Notes: generated from the letters alone by a model not told the origin. DNA of 64,000 nucleotides from Streptomonospora salina (GCF_014204715.1 NZ_JACHLY010000001.1:1767001-1831000); one strand, 5' to 3'; shown: positions 26,279-35,077, numbered from the stretch's first letter. Translations and numbers: made by a program.

Positions 26279-26590
26279 ATGCGCACGATGTCCGAGAACG
26301 TCCGAGATCGTCCCGGCTGGCGCGTAGCGCCGCCGAACGGCCGACGTGGCGCGGCCCGGGTACGGCCCTACGTAGCCGGGCGGTCGGCGCCCGCCCCGGC
26401 CCGCGCCTCCGTGCACTCCGGCCTCGCCCCGGCCCGGCCGGTGCCGCCCGCCCCGATGGCGGGTGCGGTGCCGCCCGGTGGCGGGCTGGACGATGTGCGT
26501 GCCGGGCTCGCCGGTCCGGTGCGGCGCCTCCTCGACGCGCGGCCCGATCTGGGCCGTCCGGTGCCGGGCGACCTGCTCGCGGGGGTGTGA
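26279..26590 (+). CDS. Hypothetical small protein, first of three
   Basis: 103 residues, no family recognised. GGGGGA is close upstream; the ATG at 26279 or the one three codons later could start it. The sequence is Pro/Ala/Arg-rich up to residue 70. A short C-terminal part (LDDVRAGLAGPVRRLLDARPDLGR) could form an amphipathic helix. It is divergent from the XRE gene and 3 bp upstream of the next small gene. Codon bias fits coding, but the case rests mostly on context. Confidence 0.5.
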   Translation: MRTMSENVRDRPGWRVAPPNGRRGAARVRPYVAGRSAPAPARASVHSGLAPARPVPPAPMAGAVPPGGGLDDVRAGLAGPVRRLLDARPDLGRPVPGDLLAGV

Positions 26591-26593
26591 CCG

Positions 26594-26824
26594 GTGGCGC
26601 CGGTGGAGGACGCCGAGTCCACCCGCCTGTCGCTGCGCGACACCGCGCGCATGGCCGCCGTCGCCGGGAAGCTCGACGCCGTCCGCCGTGCCGCACCCGA
26701 CGATGCGCCCTGGCTGCGCACGCTGCTGAGTGAGGCGCTGGCCGACATCGACCGGGTGCGCGGCCGCAGCACCGCGGTGGCCACGGCCCGCCCGCCGATG
26801 ACGGGGGAGGTGCCGCGGCAGTGA
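26594..26824 (+). CDS. Hypothetical small helical protein, second of three
   Basis: 76 residues from GTG. Mostly helix-forming and charged (LRDTARMAAVAGKLDAVRR, LLSEALADIDRVRGR), with no membrane segment or known motif. Its stop overlaps the start of the following gene (GTGA), indicating coupled translation. Confidence 0.55.
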   Translation: MAPVEDAESTRLSLRDTARMAAVAGKLDAVRRAAPDDAPWLRTLLSEALADIDRVRGRSTAVATARPPMTGEVPRQ

Positions 26825-27099
26825 AACAGCGCCGCCCGCCGCGCATCACCGCCGACACCCGGGACCCGGTCGGCGACCTCGCCGCGTTCTACCGCGACAC
26901 CTGGAACATCCGGGGCGTGCTGGTTCCCGGCGGGGACTGGCACTGGCGCCTGGCCCGCCGCCACCCGGTGCCGGACGGCGCCGGCGCCGGCCTGGTCGAC
27001 GTCTGGGAGGGCTGCGCCCGCCCGGCGTGGGTGCGGGACTGGCTCGTCGACCAGGACCGGGCATGGGGCCGGTGGCGAGACGGCGGCCACGCCCCGTAG
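26821..27099 (+). CDS. Hypothetical small Trp-rich protein, third of three
   Basis: 92 residues. Unusually rich in Trp (eight), in WNIRG, WHWRLARR, VWEGCARPAWVRDWLV and AWGRWRDG; soluble, slightly basic. No family recognised. The 4-bp overlap with the gene before and the position opposite an XRE/DUF397 pair suggest one functional unit. The function is unknown. Confidence 0.6.
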   Translation: MKQRRPPRITADTRDPVGDLAAFYRDTWNIRGVLVPGGDWHWRLARRHPVPDGAGAGLVDVWEGCARPAWVRDWLVDQDRAWGRWRDGGHAP

Positions 27100-27198
27100 G
27101 CCACCGCGCCTCTGAGCGGGGCGCCGCGAGGCACCCGCTCAGAGGCGCCGGGCCGCCCCCGCCGCCCCCGGGCTCGCCGGTTCCCCCGGGAATTGCGG

Positions 27199-27255
27199 TG
27201 ATCTTGTAGCTAACGTCACTGGAAATCGGTTTCTGTGACGTTAGCTACAAGATCA
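27199..27255. repeat. 21-bp perfect inverted repeat, probable bidirectional terminator
   Basis: Arms 27199-27219 and 27235-27255 are fully complementary, with a 15-nt loop that can pair further (GGAAA/TTTCT). The arms are AT-rich (core TTGTAGCTAACGTCAC) in very GC-rich surroundings. It lies between convergent genes, so terminator is the simplest reading; a mobile or genome-wide repeat is possible. Confidence 0.7.
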
Positions 27256-27316
27256 ACGCACGAGGGGGCCGGCGCACGCCCCTCCGGCACGCACGGCCCT
27301 CCGGCACCACCCGGGG

Positions 27317-29542
27317 TCAGCGGCCGCGCAGCAGCCGGTCCGAGCCGCGCGGCAGCAGCAGCCCGGCCAGGCCAGCAACCGCGTAGGGCACCTGGCCCGG
27401 GGCGAGCGCGCCCAGCACCCGCCCCGCCATCCGCGACGGCTCCCGCAGGAAAGCCCCCGCGTCCGGATACGCGCGCGGCACCGACCACCCCGCCACCGGG
27501 AGTGTGACCAGCGCCGCGGCCCACACCCACACCCACGGCAGCGACGACGGCGGCAGCGCCGCGTACCAGTCGGCACACCGACGCAGCGCATCGGCGGCGT
27601 ACGCCGCATGCCCGCCGCCCGCCGGCACCGCCGCCACGAAGGCCGCCGCCGATACCGCGACCACGGCCAGCACCCCCGCCGATGCGACCGGAACCGAACC
27701 CGCCGGCCCCGACGCGCCCGGAGCGCCCGGAGCGCCGAAGAACGACGCGTCCAGCTCCCGCCGGGTCGCGCGCAGGTCCGCACTCGCGGGGAACGGGCGC
27801 CACGGCCGCTCCCCCGCGCGCGCCGCCCCCATCGCGTAGGCGCGCCGCTCACGCAGGAACCGCCACGCCGCGGCGAGGACGGCGGGGCCGCGCCGGGCGG
27901 CGACCAGCATCACCGCCGCCTCGTGCAGCGTTTCGGACAGGGTCAACGCGAGCCGCAGCGGCCCCCGTGCCCACAGCAGCGCCGCGCGGCGGAACAGCGG
28001 CGCGATATCGCCGGGCACCCGTACGCCCAGCCGCACCGCCCGCCCGTAGGCCCGCCGCCGCAGCCCGCCCAGCGGAGGGTTCCCCGGCAGCGGCGGCGTC
28101 ACGTCCGCGGCGCGCCGGGCGGTGCGGTAGTCCAGCAGGACCGCACCCGCCAGCAGCACCGCCAGCAGCCAGTGGTCGGCCGCCCCGCCGCCGGTGAGCC
28201 CGTGCAGCACGGCCGTGGCCGGGTGGGGCTGCAGCGGCGAGCCGAGTACGGCCTCGGCGACGGCGGCGTTGAACATCGTGTGCTGCAGCACCGCCAGGGC
28301 GAACGCGGCGACGGGCAGCAGCCACAGCCACGCGCCGAGGGTCCGCCGGCCGACGATCGCGAGCCCCAGCGCCGCCCCGACGAGGCCGGTGAGGACGCCG
28401 TGCCCGGAGAAGTGCACGCCCAACTCCGGCGCGGCGACCGCGCCGAGCGGCAGGGAGACCGTAGCGGGAGCGCCGGCGGGCAGCGCGCGCAGCAGGGTTT
28501 CGGCCGCCTGGAAACCGGCTCCCGAGGCCGCCGCGAGAAGGAGGAAGTCCACTGCGGCCAACCTGCGGAACCGGCGCCGTGCGAAGGGCAGGAGCAGCAG
28601 CAGAGGCAGCAGTTTGCCCGCCTCCTCGGTCCACGCCGCAATGTAGGTGTGGGCGACCCACGGGTCCGCCCCCGATGCGGCGGTGAGCGCGTCCTCCACC
28701 GCGCCCAGCGGCCATACCAGCAGCGCCCCCAGCAGCAGGACCCGCACCAGCGTGGCGAAGGCGACGGTACGCGAGCGCGACAACCACGCAAGCTGCACCA
28801 CGAGCCAGAGCATGCCCGCAGCCGCGGGCAGGGCGGCGGCCGTCGCGGGGACGACGAAGGGCACCGCGAGCAGCACCGCCAGCATCGCCCACGCCCAACC
28901 GCCGCGCAGGGCGCGCAGCGCCGCGGCGGTACCCGGTGCCCGCTCGCGCACCGAGCGCGCGCGCACCGACAGGCGCTCGGCCGCATCGGGTCCCGGTACG
29001 CGCGGACCGCGCGGACCGCCCGAACCGCGGGCGTGCCGGGCGCCGCGCTCCAGGCAGCCGTAAGCCTGGGCGGCGCGCATCGGCTCCGGGTCGCCGCTCG
29101 CGCGCGCCTCGTCGGCGAACGCGGTGCGGGCCGCCTCCAGGTCGGCGCCCACCAGCGGCCGCAGGAAGTCCGGAGGTCCGGCCGCGACGGTCAGTGTCGT
29201 CGCGGTGACCAGCACGGCCGCCGAGAAGTCCTCCACCGCCACCAGCAGGTCGGTGGGCTCGTCGCCCCAGGCCCGGATGACGTGCACGACGCTGCCGGCG
29301 TCGGCGGCCACCTCGGTCACCGGTTCATAGGCGAACTCCGCGCGAGTGCGGCACACCAGCAGCCGCTCGACGCCCAGCGCGCGCCCCGCCGCGACGACGC
29401 GCCCGATCAGCGCCGTGTCGCGGGGTGCCGTGAAGGGGACGACGATCTTGGCGTCCTCGTCGATCCACCCCTGGCCGAACTCGGTCGCGTTGGCGCACAG
29501 CCGCAGCACGAGATCGCGGGTGATCATGGCCTGCTCGTCCAT
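27317..29542 (-). CDS. PrsW-type intramembrane protease with N-terminal soluble domain
   Basis: 741 residues from the ATG at 29542 (AGGGGG site); a start 25 codons upstream would add an Arg-rich tail. An N-terminal soluble domain of about 170 residues with alternating strands and helices (KIVVPFTAPRDTALIGRVV, TDLLVAVEDF) precedes the PrsW membrane core (about 230-480). The core carries the family's three motifs: EEAGK (about 304), GHGVLTG (about 379) and QHTMFN (about 419). More helices and a long C-terminal region follow. PrsW-type proteases cut anti-sigma factors in other bacteria; no anti-sigma gene is adjacent here. Confidence 0.85.
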   Translation of the reverse strand: MDEQAMITRDLVLRLCANATEFGQGWIDEDAKIVVPFTAPRDTALIGRVVAAGRALGVERLLVCRTRAEFAYEPVTEVAADAGSVVHVIRAWGDEPTDLLVAVEDFSAAVLVTATTLTVAAGPPDFLRPLVGADLEAARTAFADEARASGDPEPMRAAQAYGCLERGARHARGSGGPRGPRVPGPDAAERLSVRARSVRERAPGTAAALRALRGGWAWAMLAVLLAVPFVVPATAAALPAAAGMLWLVVQLAWLSRSRTVAFATLVRVLLLGALLVWPLGAVEDALTAASGADPWVAHTYIAAWTEEAGKLLPLLLLLPFARRRFRRLAAVDFLLLAAASGAGFQAAETLLRALPAGAPATVSLPLGAVAAPELGVHFSGHGVLTGLVGAALGLAIVGRRTLGAWLWLLPVAAFALAVLQHTMFNAAVAEAVLGSPLQPHPATAVLHGLTGGGAADHWLLAVLLAGAVLLDYRTARRAADVTPPLPGNPPLGGLRRRAYGRAVRLGVRVPGDIAPLFRRAALLWARGPLRLALTLSETLHEAAVMLVAARRGPAVLAAAWRFLRERRAYAMGAARAGERPWRPFPASADLRATRRELDASFFGAPGAPGASGPAGSVPVASAGVLAVVAVSAAAFVAAVPAGGGHAAYAADALRRCADWYAALPPSSLPWVWVWAAALVTLPVAGWSVPRAYPDAGAFLREPSRMAGRVLGALAPGQVPYAVAGLAGLLLPRGSDRLLRGR

Positions 29543-29769
29543 ACGCCCCCTACGGCGGTATCCCGGCCGGTCAGGACACCGGACCCGGTATGTCGCGAGG
29601 ATCCGCCTCCGCCGCACGCGTCGGTGGTCGGCGGCCGCCTAGGCTATCGCGGACCCGCACCTCCCGTATCCCCGGATCCGCCGCAGCACGGGAAACCCCG
29701 CACCTCGCGGGAGCACCCGGGCCCGACCGCCGGTTCCGCGCGCACGACCGCGGCGAACCGCCGACGGAA

Positions 29770-30876
29770 CTACTCCTGCGGCAGCGCCAGTTCGGCCAGG
29801 ACGGCGCGGTGGTCGGTATCGGGGACGGTGTGCACCGACGTGCGGTGCACACCGGCACGCCGGTCGACCAGGATGTGGTCGATCACGGCTCCGGGCAGCG
29901 GGCCGCCGGCCGGCCAGGTGGAGCTCCAGCCGGCTCCCGTGGCGGCGGCCGCGTCGACGTAGCCGGTGTCCAGCAGGGATCGGAACTCTGCGTGGTCGAG
30001 CGTCGCGTTGAAGTCGCCGGCGAGCACGCGGACCCGGCCGTTTGGGCGGGCGTCGGGCAGGTCGCGCAGCGACCCCCGCCACCGCGGGACGGCCGCCCCG
30101 TCGCTCGGCGGCATCGCGTGCGTCGAGACCACCTCGATGGGCGCCGCGCCCGGCACCCGCACGCGGGCGCGGGGCATGGCGAAGTACGCGGCGGGCTCGC
30201 TACCGCCCACCTCCTCGACCGGGTACGCGGAGTAGACCGCTCCCCCGACCGGCCCCGTTCCGGCGTCGGTGACGTCGTAGGGCAGGAGAGCGCGCAGGCC
30301 GGAACGGGTGAGGGCGTCGTCGGCCTGGGGTGTCAGCTCTTGCAGGCTGAGCACGTCCACCCGGTGCTCGCGCACCAGCCGCACCAGCGCGTCCGGGTCG
30401 GCCAGACCGAAGTAGACGTTGGCCGACAGCACCGTCAGCCGCGGCCCGCCCGCCGCCGGCGCCGGCCCCGGCAGGCCGCGCGCAACGACGCAGCACAGCA
30501 GGACCGCGGCCGCGGCGGCCGCGGCCAGCGCGATCCAGCCGCGCCGCGCGAGCAGCGCCGCGGCGACGGGCACCGCTGAGGTCGCCGCTGCGTAGGGCGT
30601 GAACGCGATCAGCGCCACAGCGGGGAAACCGGACTCGATCCCGGTGAGCCGGACAAAGGCCCACACACCCCACGGCAGGGCCGACACCGCGACCAGGGCG
30701 GTGACCCACCTCCGGCGCCGGCCGCCGGAACCCGCCGGGGAACCGGACGCCCGGGGCGCCGGGCGCATCCAAGCGGGCCGGTGCAGCCTGCCGCCGTCGG
30801 ACCGCGGACCGGCGGAAGCGGGTACGGCGACCTTCGTTCGAGCCACGGCTGCCCCCGTCTCGTGCGTCAGGCTCAT
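29770..30876 (-). CDS. Membrane-anchored endonuclease/exonuclease/phosphatase family protein
   Basis: 368 residues. A basic N-terminus is followed by three hydrophobic helices (about 58-78, 82-105, 110-131), leaving the catalytic domain probably outside. EEP motifs are complete: LSANVYFG (metal Asn), SLQELT (metal Glu), STHAMPP, GDFNAT (about 285), DHILVD and the catalytic DTDHRAV. Substrate could be a phosphodiester, nucleic acid or phospholipid; it cannot be told. Confidence 0.9.
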   Translation of the reverse strand: MSLTHETGAAVARTKVAVPASAGPRSDGGRLHRPAWMRPAPRASGSPAGSGGRRRRWVTALVAVSALPWGVWAFVRLTGIESGFPAVALIAFTPYAAATSAVPVAAALLARRGWIALAAAAAAAVLLCCVVARGLPGPAPAAGGPRLTVLSANVYFGLADPDALVRLVREHRVDVLSLQELTPQADDALTRSGLRALLPYDVTDAGTGPVGGAVYSAYPVEEVGGSEPAAYFAMPRARVRVPGAAPIEVVSTHAMPPSDGAAVPRWRGSLRDLPDARPNGRVRVLAGDFNATLDHAEFRSLLDTGYVDAAAATGAGWSSTWPAGGPLPGAVIDHILVDRRAGVHRTSVHTVPDTDHRAVLAELALPQE

Positions 30877-31048
30877 CGCCTAGTGTTCACGTGTACCACC
30901 ACTGCCTCCCGTGGGACCAGGGACGGGCGCGGCCGCTTCCGGCTACCCGCGTCCGCCTCCGGCGCAGCCGCCGCATACGCCCCGATCGGACCGGCCGTGG
31001 CCGCGAACCGCGCGAAACGGGGGAGCATCCGTGCCGGAGGGAATCAGC

Positions 31049-31519
31049 GTGGCGCCGGAGATCCGGTTCCCGGACACGGCGGACGGCGCCCGCCGGGTGG
31101 CCGGCGCCGTCATCACCGACGGCCGGGGGCGGGTGTTCGTGCAGCGCCGCTCACCGGACCGGCGGCTGTTCCCCGGCTGCTGGGACCTCGTCGGCGGCCA
31201 TGTCGAGCCCGGAGAGTCGATGCCCGGGGCGCTGGCCCGCGAGATCGCCGAGGAGACCGGATGGCGGCTGACCGCCGTCGTCGCCGAACTCGACCACCTG
31301 GTGTGGACGCCCGACGACGGCGTGCGGCGGCACGAGTCCGACTACCTCGTGCGGGTGGCCGGAGACCTGTCCGCGCCGCGCCTGGAACCCGGCAAGCACA
31401 CGGAGTTCCGCTGGGTCGGCGAGCAGGACCTGGGGCTGCTGCACGACAGCGGGAACCCCGAGGACACCTTCGTCGCCGACATGGCCGCCCGCGGGCTGGC
31501 CCGCGCGGCGTCGCTGTAG
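31049..31519 (+). CDS. NUDIX hydrolase
   Basis: 156 residues. The GTG at 31049 stands seven bases after GGAGGG; a GTG at 31031 with GGGAG is a weaker alternative. The Nudix box is perfect: GGHVEPGESMPGALAREIAEETGW (G-x5-E-x7-REIAEETG). It hydrolyses a nucleoside diphosphate linked to another group. RRSPDRRLFPGCWDLVGGHVE is of the type seen in isopentenyl-diphosphate isomerase-like and MutT-like members. It is convergent with the NAD(P)HX repair gene, 32 bp apart. Confidence 0.92.
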   Translation: MAPEIRFPDTADGARRVAGAVITDGRGRVFVQRRSPDRRLFPGCWDLVGGHVEPGESMPGALAREIAEETGWRLTAVVAELDHLVWTPDDGVRRHESDYLVRVAGDLSAPRLEPGKHTEFRWVGEQDLGLLHDSGNPEDTFVADMAARGLARAASL

Positions 31520-31551
31520 CCGGGCGAGGGCCGCCGGCCCGGAAACGCCGT

Positions 31552-33042
31552 TCAGACGATCTCGGCCAGGGCGGCGGGCAGGGCGCCGAAGAGGTCCGAG
31601 GCCGAGATCGCGGCGCCGTCGTGGGCAAGGCGCGCAGCGAGCCCGTGCACGTAGGCGCCGGCCGCAGCGGCCTCGCGCGGCGCCAGGCCGGCGGCCAGGA
31701 GCGCGCCGACGACACCCGCCAGCACGTCGCCGGTGCCGGCGGTGGCCAGCACGGGGCTCCCGGTGGGGTTGGCGACGGCGGGGCGGCCCGGCTCGGCGAC
31801 GATCGTGGTCGACCCCTTCAGCAGGACCGTGCAGCCGTACTCGTCGGCGGCGCGGGCCGCGGCGGAGAGCCGGCCGCCTTCGACGTCGGCGCGTTCGGTG
31901 CCCGGCAGCAGCCGCGCCAGCTCGCCGGCGTGCGGCGTCAGCAGCGTGTGCGCGGAACGCTCGCGCACCAGCTCGGGCTTCTTCGACACGGCGGTGATCG
32001 CGTCGGCGTCGGCGAGCACCGGTTGCCGGGTGGCCAGCACGGCTTCCAGCTCCGCCTGCGCCATCGGGTGCAGTCCGCGGCCCGGGCCGACGACCCACGC
32101 GGACACCCGGCGGGGCAGCGACGCGAGCGGGTCCATCGGGTCGAGGGTGGAGGCCACGGTTTCGGGCCAGCGGTTGAGCACCTCGGTGACGGCGCCCTCG
32201 GCTCCGACGTAGCGGACCATCCCCACTCCGGTGCGCATCGCGCCGCCCACGGCCAGCACCGCGGCGCCCCGGTAGCGGTCCGACCCCACGGCCATGCCGA
32301 GCACACCGCGCCGGTACTTGTCGGATTCGCCGGTGGGGCGCGGCAGCAGGCGGGCGGTGTCCGCGGTCTGCAAGCTCTCCAGGCTCGGACCCGGCAGTTC
32401 GGGGCCGAGGCCGATGTCGACGAGCTCCACCACGCCGGCGCATCCGGCGCCCGGGTCGACGAACAGGCCGGGCTTGTGGGTGCCGAATGCGACGGTGACG
32501 TCGGCGCGAACGGCGGGACCGTCCACGGCACCGGTGTCGGCGTCGACGCCGCTGGGCAGGTCGACCGCGACCGTCGGCGCTTGGGCGGCACCGGCCAGCG
32601 CGGCGACGGCGGCGTGGGGCTCGCGCAGGCCGCCGCTGCCGCCGATACCGACGAGGCCGTCGACGAGCAGGTCGGCCGCGGAGATCTCGGCCGCCGCTTC
32701 GGAGCCGCCGATGCCGCCGCTGTCGCGGGGCGCCGCCACGGAGCGGCCGCCGGCGGCCCGCAGGGCGGCCGATCCGCCTTCGTGCACGCGCGATCCGACC
32801 ACCACCGCGCGCACCGAGGCGCCGCGGCGGGCCAGCAGCGCCCCCGCATACAGCGCGTCGCCGCCGTTGTCGCCGCTTCCCACCAGCAGCACCACCCGCG
32901 CGCCGTAGGTGCGCCGCAGCACCCGCGAGCACACGGCCGCGAGTCCCGCCGCGGCCCGCTGCATGAGCGCCCCTTCGGGCAACCGGGCCATCACCGCGTT
33001 TTCGGCCTTGCGCACCGTCGCCACCGCGTGTGCGTTGCGCAC
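31552..33042 (-). CDS. nnr: Bifunctional NAD(P)HX epimerase / ADP-dependent NAD(P)HX dehydratase
   Basis: 496 residues from a GTG at 33042 (GAGGAGG six bases upstream), giving VRNAHAVATVRKAE. The N-terminal YjeF_N epimerase domain (about 1-215) has VLLVGSGDNGGDALYAGALL. The C-terminal ribokinase-like dehydratase domain (about 225-490) has LTPHAGELARLL and GTGDVLAGVVGALLAAG. Together they repair hydrated NADH and NADPH. In actinobacteria this gene usually sits in the glmM-glmS-coaA neighbourhood, as here. Confidence 0.95.
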   Translation of the reverse strand: MRNAHAVATVRKAENAVMARLPEGALMQRAAAGLAAVCSRVLRRTYGARVVLLVGSGDNGGDALYAGALLARRGASVRAVVVGSRVHEGGSAALRAAGGRSVAAPRDSGGIGGSEAAAEISAADLLVDGLVGIGGSGGLREPHAAVAALAGAAQAPTVAVDLPSGVDADTGAVDGPAVRADVTVAFGTHKPGLFVDPGAGCAGVVELVDIGLGPELPGPSLESLQTADTARLLPRPTGESDKYRRGVLGMAVGSDRYRGAAVLAVGGAMRTGVGMVRYVGAEGAVTEVLNRWPETVASTLDPMDPLASLPRRVSAWVVGPGRGLHPMAQAELEAVLATRQPVLADADAITAVSKKPELVRERSAHTLLTPHAGELARLLPGTERADVEGGRLSAAARAADEYGCTVLLKGSTTIVAEPGRPAVANPTGSPVLATAGTGDVLAGVVGALLAAGLAPREAAAAGAYVHGLAARLAHDGAAISASDLFGALPAALAEIV

Positions 33043-33169
33043 CGGGGCCTCCTCGTCGGTCGTCGCGTCGTCGCCGGCTCCCGCGCCGGAATCGGCGCTA
33101 CCGCGAGCATGCCGCACCCGGCGCCGCACGCGACACCCGGCCCGCCGCGCCGCACACCGACGGGCGGGG

Positions 33170-33268
33170 TCACATGCCGTCGATCTCCGCGAGGTCGATG
33201 TCGAAGGGGACCGCGCCCATGTCACGGCCTCCGGCAGTCGGATCGCCGCCGTCGCGCGGAGCAGCCAT
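33170..33268 (-). CDS. Candidate 32-residue small protein
   Basis: ATG at 33268 with GGGGAGG four bases upstream, stop TGA at 33170-33172. It begins MAAPRDGGDPTAGG and ends GAVPFDIDLAEIDGM: an acidic, hydrophobic tail after a Gly/Asp-rich head. There is no Cys, no signal peptide and no hydrophobic helix. The strong ribosome site is the main evidence; codon third positions are G/C-rich as in real genes. No family recognised. It may be a small regulatory peptide or a leader for the nnr gene 128 bp downstream. Confidence 0.45.
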   Translation of the reverse strand: MAAPRDGGDPTAGGRDMGAVPFDIDLAEIDGM

Positions 33269-33388
33269 CGCGCCTCCCCGTCGCAGCGGGTTTCGCGCCG
33301 TGCGCGACGCTCATCGGTACGCCGGACCCTACCCGGGGCCGTCCGGGGGAATCCGGCAGTGCCACCGACCGTGTTCGTCGACCGCCCG

Positions 33389-34099
33389 CTATCCCGCGAT
33401 GATGCCGGCGACCTCCTCCGGCGCCGACACGTGCGGGCAGTGCCCGGCGTCGACCTCCACCGCCTTGACGCCGAGCCGGACTTCCGCGGTCGCGCGCATC
33501 CAGTGCGGGCGCAGGGTGCGGTCGCGCATCGGCAGCAGGTAGGTCGATTCGGCCGATTCGGGCAGCGGGCGCGGCTTCTGCGCGAAGACGCGGGCGGGCT
33601 GGAAAAGGCGGACGCTCTCCAAGCCCCAGCGCAGTGTCGCCAGGTCGCCGTCGTGAAAGAGGAAGTAGCCCGCCGTTACCGGGTCCTCGGTCGGCGGTGC
33701 GGCCAGCTGCGTCCACTCGGTGTTGAACATCTGCGCGGCCGACACCTGCATCTCGTCGAGGAGGCTGCGCCCGCCGACGGTGTCCGGCACGAAGGCCGCC
33801 AGCCACACCACGCGGCTCGCCTCCAGGCGCGCGGCGACCGCCGCCGCGAGGGCGCCCGCGCCGGAGTGCACCACCACGGCCGGACCGTCCGCGCCGCCGT
33901 CGCCGCCGTCCGGGCCCTCCGCAGTGGCGGCCGCCACCTGTCCGGCGACGAGGTCCGCGTACTCCTCGGCGTCCAGGTCGGCTCCGCCCGCCAGCAGGTC
34001 GACCGGGACGGCGCGGTGCCCGCGCGCGTCCAGCGCCGCTGCGAGGCGATCCCAGCCCCGGGGCGACTGGGTGGTTCCGTGCACGAGGACATAGTCCAT
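33389..34099 (-). CDS. Alpha/beta hydrolase (EstC/salicylate-esterase-like)
   Basis: 236 residues, typical for the short plant-esterase-like branch. Near the N-terminus YVLVHGTTQSPRGWDRLAAAL gives the oxyanion region. VVHSGAGAL carries the nucleophile Ser, and DAGHCPHVSAPEEVAGII supplies the catalytic His near the end; the acid is likely the Asp in MRDRTL. There is a short lid between 125 and 170. Substrate unknown. It is divergent from the DUF4913 gene, 395 bp away. Confidence 0.88.
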   Translation of the reverse strand: MDYVLVHGTTQSPRGWDRLAAALDARGHRAVPVDLLAGGADLDAEEYADLVAGQVAAATAEGPDGGDGGADGPAVVVHSGAGALAAAVAARLEASRVVWLAAFVPDTVGGRSLLDEMQVSAAQMFNTEWTQLAAPPTEDPVTAGYFLFHDGDLATLRWGLESVRLFQPARVFAQKPRPLPESAESTYLLPMRDRTLRPHWMRATAEVRLGVKAVEVDAGHCPHVSAPEEVAGIIAG

Positions 34100-34494
34100 G
34101 GTCGTTCCTTCGTGAATCGCAGCCTGCCGTCCCGGGGCCTCCGCGCTCCCCCGGAAACCGCGCCGGATAGGCCCGTCGCGCCGAACCTACGACCGATGAT
34201 CATGCCGGGGGAACCGCCCCGCCAGGATCGATCCCGCCGAATCACGCAACGGGCCCTGCTCCGCGGGGCGTAGGGACCCCCGCGCACGCCGCGCTTCCCC
34301 GCCGAACCTCCCGCGGGCCGCCGGCGCCCGGCCGGACCGGCGGGCGCCCCGTGTGGCATACGGTCTGGAAGAGCCCTCATCACCGCACCGGGTGCCCGCA
34401 CGGGCGGCATCCGGGTGTCGGCGACCGACCCACGTGTGACCACTCGACCGGGACGGCGTTCCCGGACACGCCCAGCAGCCCCGGGACTTGCCGC
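34100..34494. other. Divergent intergenic region, no gene seen
   Basis: 395 bp between the hydrolase and DUF4913 genes. No ribosome site with a convincing frame, no strong hairpin and no tRNA-like fold was noticed. A direct in-frame extension upstream of the DUF4913 start exists but is not conserved-looking. Confidence 0.4.
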
Positions 34495-35055
34495 ATGACC
34501 TCCACAGACGACCGCATCGCCACCGAAAGCGGGCCGACCCAGGACGGACTGTTCGAGCGCGTGGCGCACTTGCAGAACGCCATGCACCGGCTCGGCGCGG
34601 ACGTCATCCGGTTGCAGACGCAGCTCACCGAGATCGCCGCGGGCCCGGACCCCGCCCCCGAACAGGAGGAGGCCGCCCCGGCCACTCCGTTCATCTTCAA
34701 CATGTCGCGCGAGGACTACAAGGGCGAGCTCGCGGACCTGGTCACCTGGGTGAACGAGTTCCTCGTCCCGGTGTACGTGGGCGCGGGCGAGGACCTGAAG
34801 GGCGACGCGGACGGACGCGCCGCGTGGTGCCCGGTGTGGTGGGAGCACCACGAAGCGGTCGGCCGGCTGCACGCGCTGCGGCTGGCCTACCGGGAGCTGT
34901 CCGACACCGCGGTGTCGGGCCCGTCGGGACCGGCCGTGTGGCACCGCGAGCACCTCGATCCGGCGCTGGAGCGGCTGCGTTCGCCCCGCGGCCCCTTCGC
35001 CGCCTGCTCGGCGACGAAGGGCCACCGCAGAAGCGCCCGGTCCGAGCCGACCTGA
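34495..35055 (+). CDS. DUF4913 protein
   Basis: 186 residues from the ATG at 34495 with only a weak GGGA site. A short coiled-coil-like helix (about 18-45) precedes the DUF4913 core (about 70-175): LVTWVNEFLVPVY, AAWCPVWWEHHEAVGRLHALRLAYREL, VWHREHLDPALERL, GPFAACS. The family is actinobacterial, often on integrative plasmids and other mobile DNA, and has no known function. Here it is isolated in core chromosome next to coaA, perhaps a remnant of transfer. Confidence 0.86.
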   Translation: MTSTDDRIATESGPTQDGLFERVAHLQNAMHRLGADVIRLQTQLTEIAAGPDPAPEQEEAAPATPFIFNMSREDYKGELADLVTWVNEFLVPVYVGAGEDLKGDADGRAAWCPVWWEHHEAVGRLHALRLAYRELSDTAVSGPSGPAVWHREHLDPALERLRSPRGPFAACSATKGHRRSARSEPT

Positions 35056-35077
35056 GCCGGGCCCGGCGGTACCGGGC

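Noticed and set aside
33226-33806. Frames overlapping the alpha/beta hydrolase end as an extra gene
   Set aside because: Out-of-frame shadow of the hydrolase without a ribosome site.
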